From Paragonimus skrjabini miyazakii (Eukaryota > Platyhelminthes > Trematoda > Plagiorchiida > Troglotrematidae), in contig JTDE01000135.1 in the NCBI GenBank assembly GCA_014338405.1, positions 48,972 to 112,971 on the forward strand: DNA of 64,000 nt, in the 5' to 3' direction. Under the pieces are notes generated by a model. That model saw only the letters and a list, made by a program, of their open reading frames with translations, searched no databases and was not told the DNA's origin. Shown here in pieces: positions 62,315 through 64,000 of the stretch. The stretch's first letter is position 1, and each line of letters opens with the position of its first letter. The translations under genes and the position numbers were made by a program.

Positions 62315-62328
62315 TTGTGTGTGTGTGT
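62315..62328. repeat. Short (TG)n run
   Basis: Seven TG units in a row, with no further expansion. Confidence 0.85.
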
Positions 62329-64000
62329 CTGGCAGACTGCGTTTTCAAAGTCTGAAAAACTAAGTGATGGACCAACGACAGTTTTATTTTTCGTTCTTTG
62401 CTTGCAACTGAAAGAACCTTAGATGGATTTATAAGCAATTTGCTGGGCCACACTGTCTAGAAGCACAAAAACCATTATACATTTTCAGACCACTTGAAAA
62501 AGTACTCTACATCTGCAAAATCAATTGCCCAAATGGAAATCCATATTGTTGAATAACATGAGCTGAATGTTTTAAGGGAAATTTGATTGTGAACACTATG
62601 TCAATAAATATCTCCTAACAATCCCACAAGTTGATTTGCGGATGCTAGTATTGCCTCAGCACTTTATAGCTTATCCAGTTACTTATGCAATTATGTAGTT
62701 AAAGCTTGCATCAAAACTCAGCAAGGTCGTTTGTACGCTTTTGCTACAAGTAGTCTAATAACATCGTGAACCAGCCAGGGCTTCAAAATCAACAGTTAAA
62801 GATTGATGTCATACTTTGAGATCGTGTGAATAATCAGTTGTATCCTATTAAAGTAAGTGTCCAGGCGATCTGCCAGATCGTGATTTGATCAAAAAAGATC
62901 CGGTGAATGTTAGTAACCAAAAGCTTGGACAATGTTTCACGTTACAGTAATGAATTTTGAAGAAGTTCGTAATATCGACAAGCGAAAGAGTTTCCAAATT
63001 ACCTTGTCCATTTTGAATACGCAAAAATACTTCAATCTCAGTTTAACTGGGCCGCTTCTCTTGAAATCAGTAGTGTCAACGTCAAAAGTTAATCTCCAGT
63101 AAACAGCAGAGTTTTGGGTTGGTGTTTATCCTCTCACACTTTTCTAGAACGATAGTCGTAAATGACTGACAGAACACGATTTCCACTATATTTACGTCAT
63201 TTATACACACGACATTTTCACGGTTAAACTTAAACCTGGCTTCAAAGTAACTTTCAGGTTCACAGAATTATCGATTTGTTTACTTCAACCATGACTTCCT
63301 CGAATCAGGTGTAAATTCGAATATGACGAATTCCGTTTATAGTTAACGGTGCTCAATACCTGTTTGGGCTGATTAGCTGCAGGAATCAACTGAAAAATAA
63401 CGACTACAACGAGGTCAACATATCAAATTGGTACACAATGAAGCAGTTCTAACAGAAAAAGGCCTGTGAGGGATTTTGGATAATATTTCGTTCAGTGCAG
63501 TGCACACACACATCATAAGTTTGAGTAGGTTTTGCGAAGTCTTCTTCCTGCGCCGGTCGTCAATGATCAAAACCGAACAACTCCAATTGATCACAATACT
63601 GAGACCAACTCTCTTTAACTCTATGTTATGAGCTAATACATGTTATTGAAATTTACCTCAGGGTGCTGGCAATTATACTGAACCACTCATTTGCCACTAA
63701 ACAATCATCCCTGAGAACGTTTGTCCAGAAAAATGCAAGCATTGTGTTCACTGGCGGCACAGTTCATTCCATTTTTTCAATTGGTCACACCATTATAAAC
63801 ATTCGCTTAATGGGGATAGTACATTGAAAAAACTCCTTAATTTGTCATGTGAAACAGTATAATTCGATTGGAACTTTCAAAAATTGGGACAGTTTATCCG
63901 AACACTTAGGTTAATCATAATACTGTGGTCCATGTCTAAGCACATCCAAGTACATCGCTTTGTTTCCCGCTTTGGAAATGGAATCAATGTGAGGAATGTT
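62329..64000. other. No recognised gene
   Basis: A+T-rich sequence to the window end with no feature I can support. Confidence 0.5.

Overview
This looks like a stretch of eukaryotic, most likely flatworm (probably trematode) nuclear DNA. It is A+T-rich, has no operon-like layout and no intact gene that I can name, and it is littered with decayed retroelements of kinds common in flukes: Penelope-like elements (PLEs) with GIY-YIG endonucleases, an RTE-like LINE, and a tRNA-derived repeat carrying a hammerhead ribozyme, similar in concept to the schistosome Sm-alpha repeats. The organism assignment is inference from the repeats only.

The first 14.3 kb is the repeat-rich part. PLE-A lies at 2340-3240 (+) and is split by a 100-N assembly gap. 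PLE-B at 3807-4822 is flanked by a 12-bp target-site duplication, has inverted terminal copies and keeps a GIY-YIG reading frame on the minus strand. A scrap of PLE-C (GIY-YIG) sits at 6227-6372. From 9663 to 14262 there is a three-level nest: an RTE-like LINE (+) is interrupted by PLE-D (-, 12-bp duplication), and PLE-D is interrupted by a hammerhead-ribozyme element (12381-13305, 13-bp duplication). In both cases the host reading frame resumes across the duplication.

The rest (14.3-64 kb) is mostly unrecognised intergenic or intronic sequence. In it are two related LTR-like repeats (16791-17072 and 30719-31012), further relics of the hammerhead element (40960-41095, 50980-51238 and an inverted pair at 54703-55220), two LINE fragments (48255-48765 and 54290-54702) and two tRNA-like SINE heads. 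A few weak candidates for host exons are listed: a dynein-heavy-chain-like exon near 37.2 kb, an F-type-lectin-like segment near 57 kb, a secreted-protein-like open frame at 34678-35148 (-) and a terminal-exon-like frame at 28842-29100.

The most interesting object is the hammerhead element. It combines Pol III-type A and B boxes, a complete type I hammerhead and a tail-to-head junction that implies a 431-nt tandem or circular unit. It also has a head-to-head inverted arrangement at two loci, and a target-site duplication of the same size as those of the neighbouring PLEs, which suggests that a PLE reverse transcriptase moves it.
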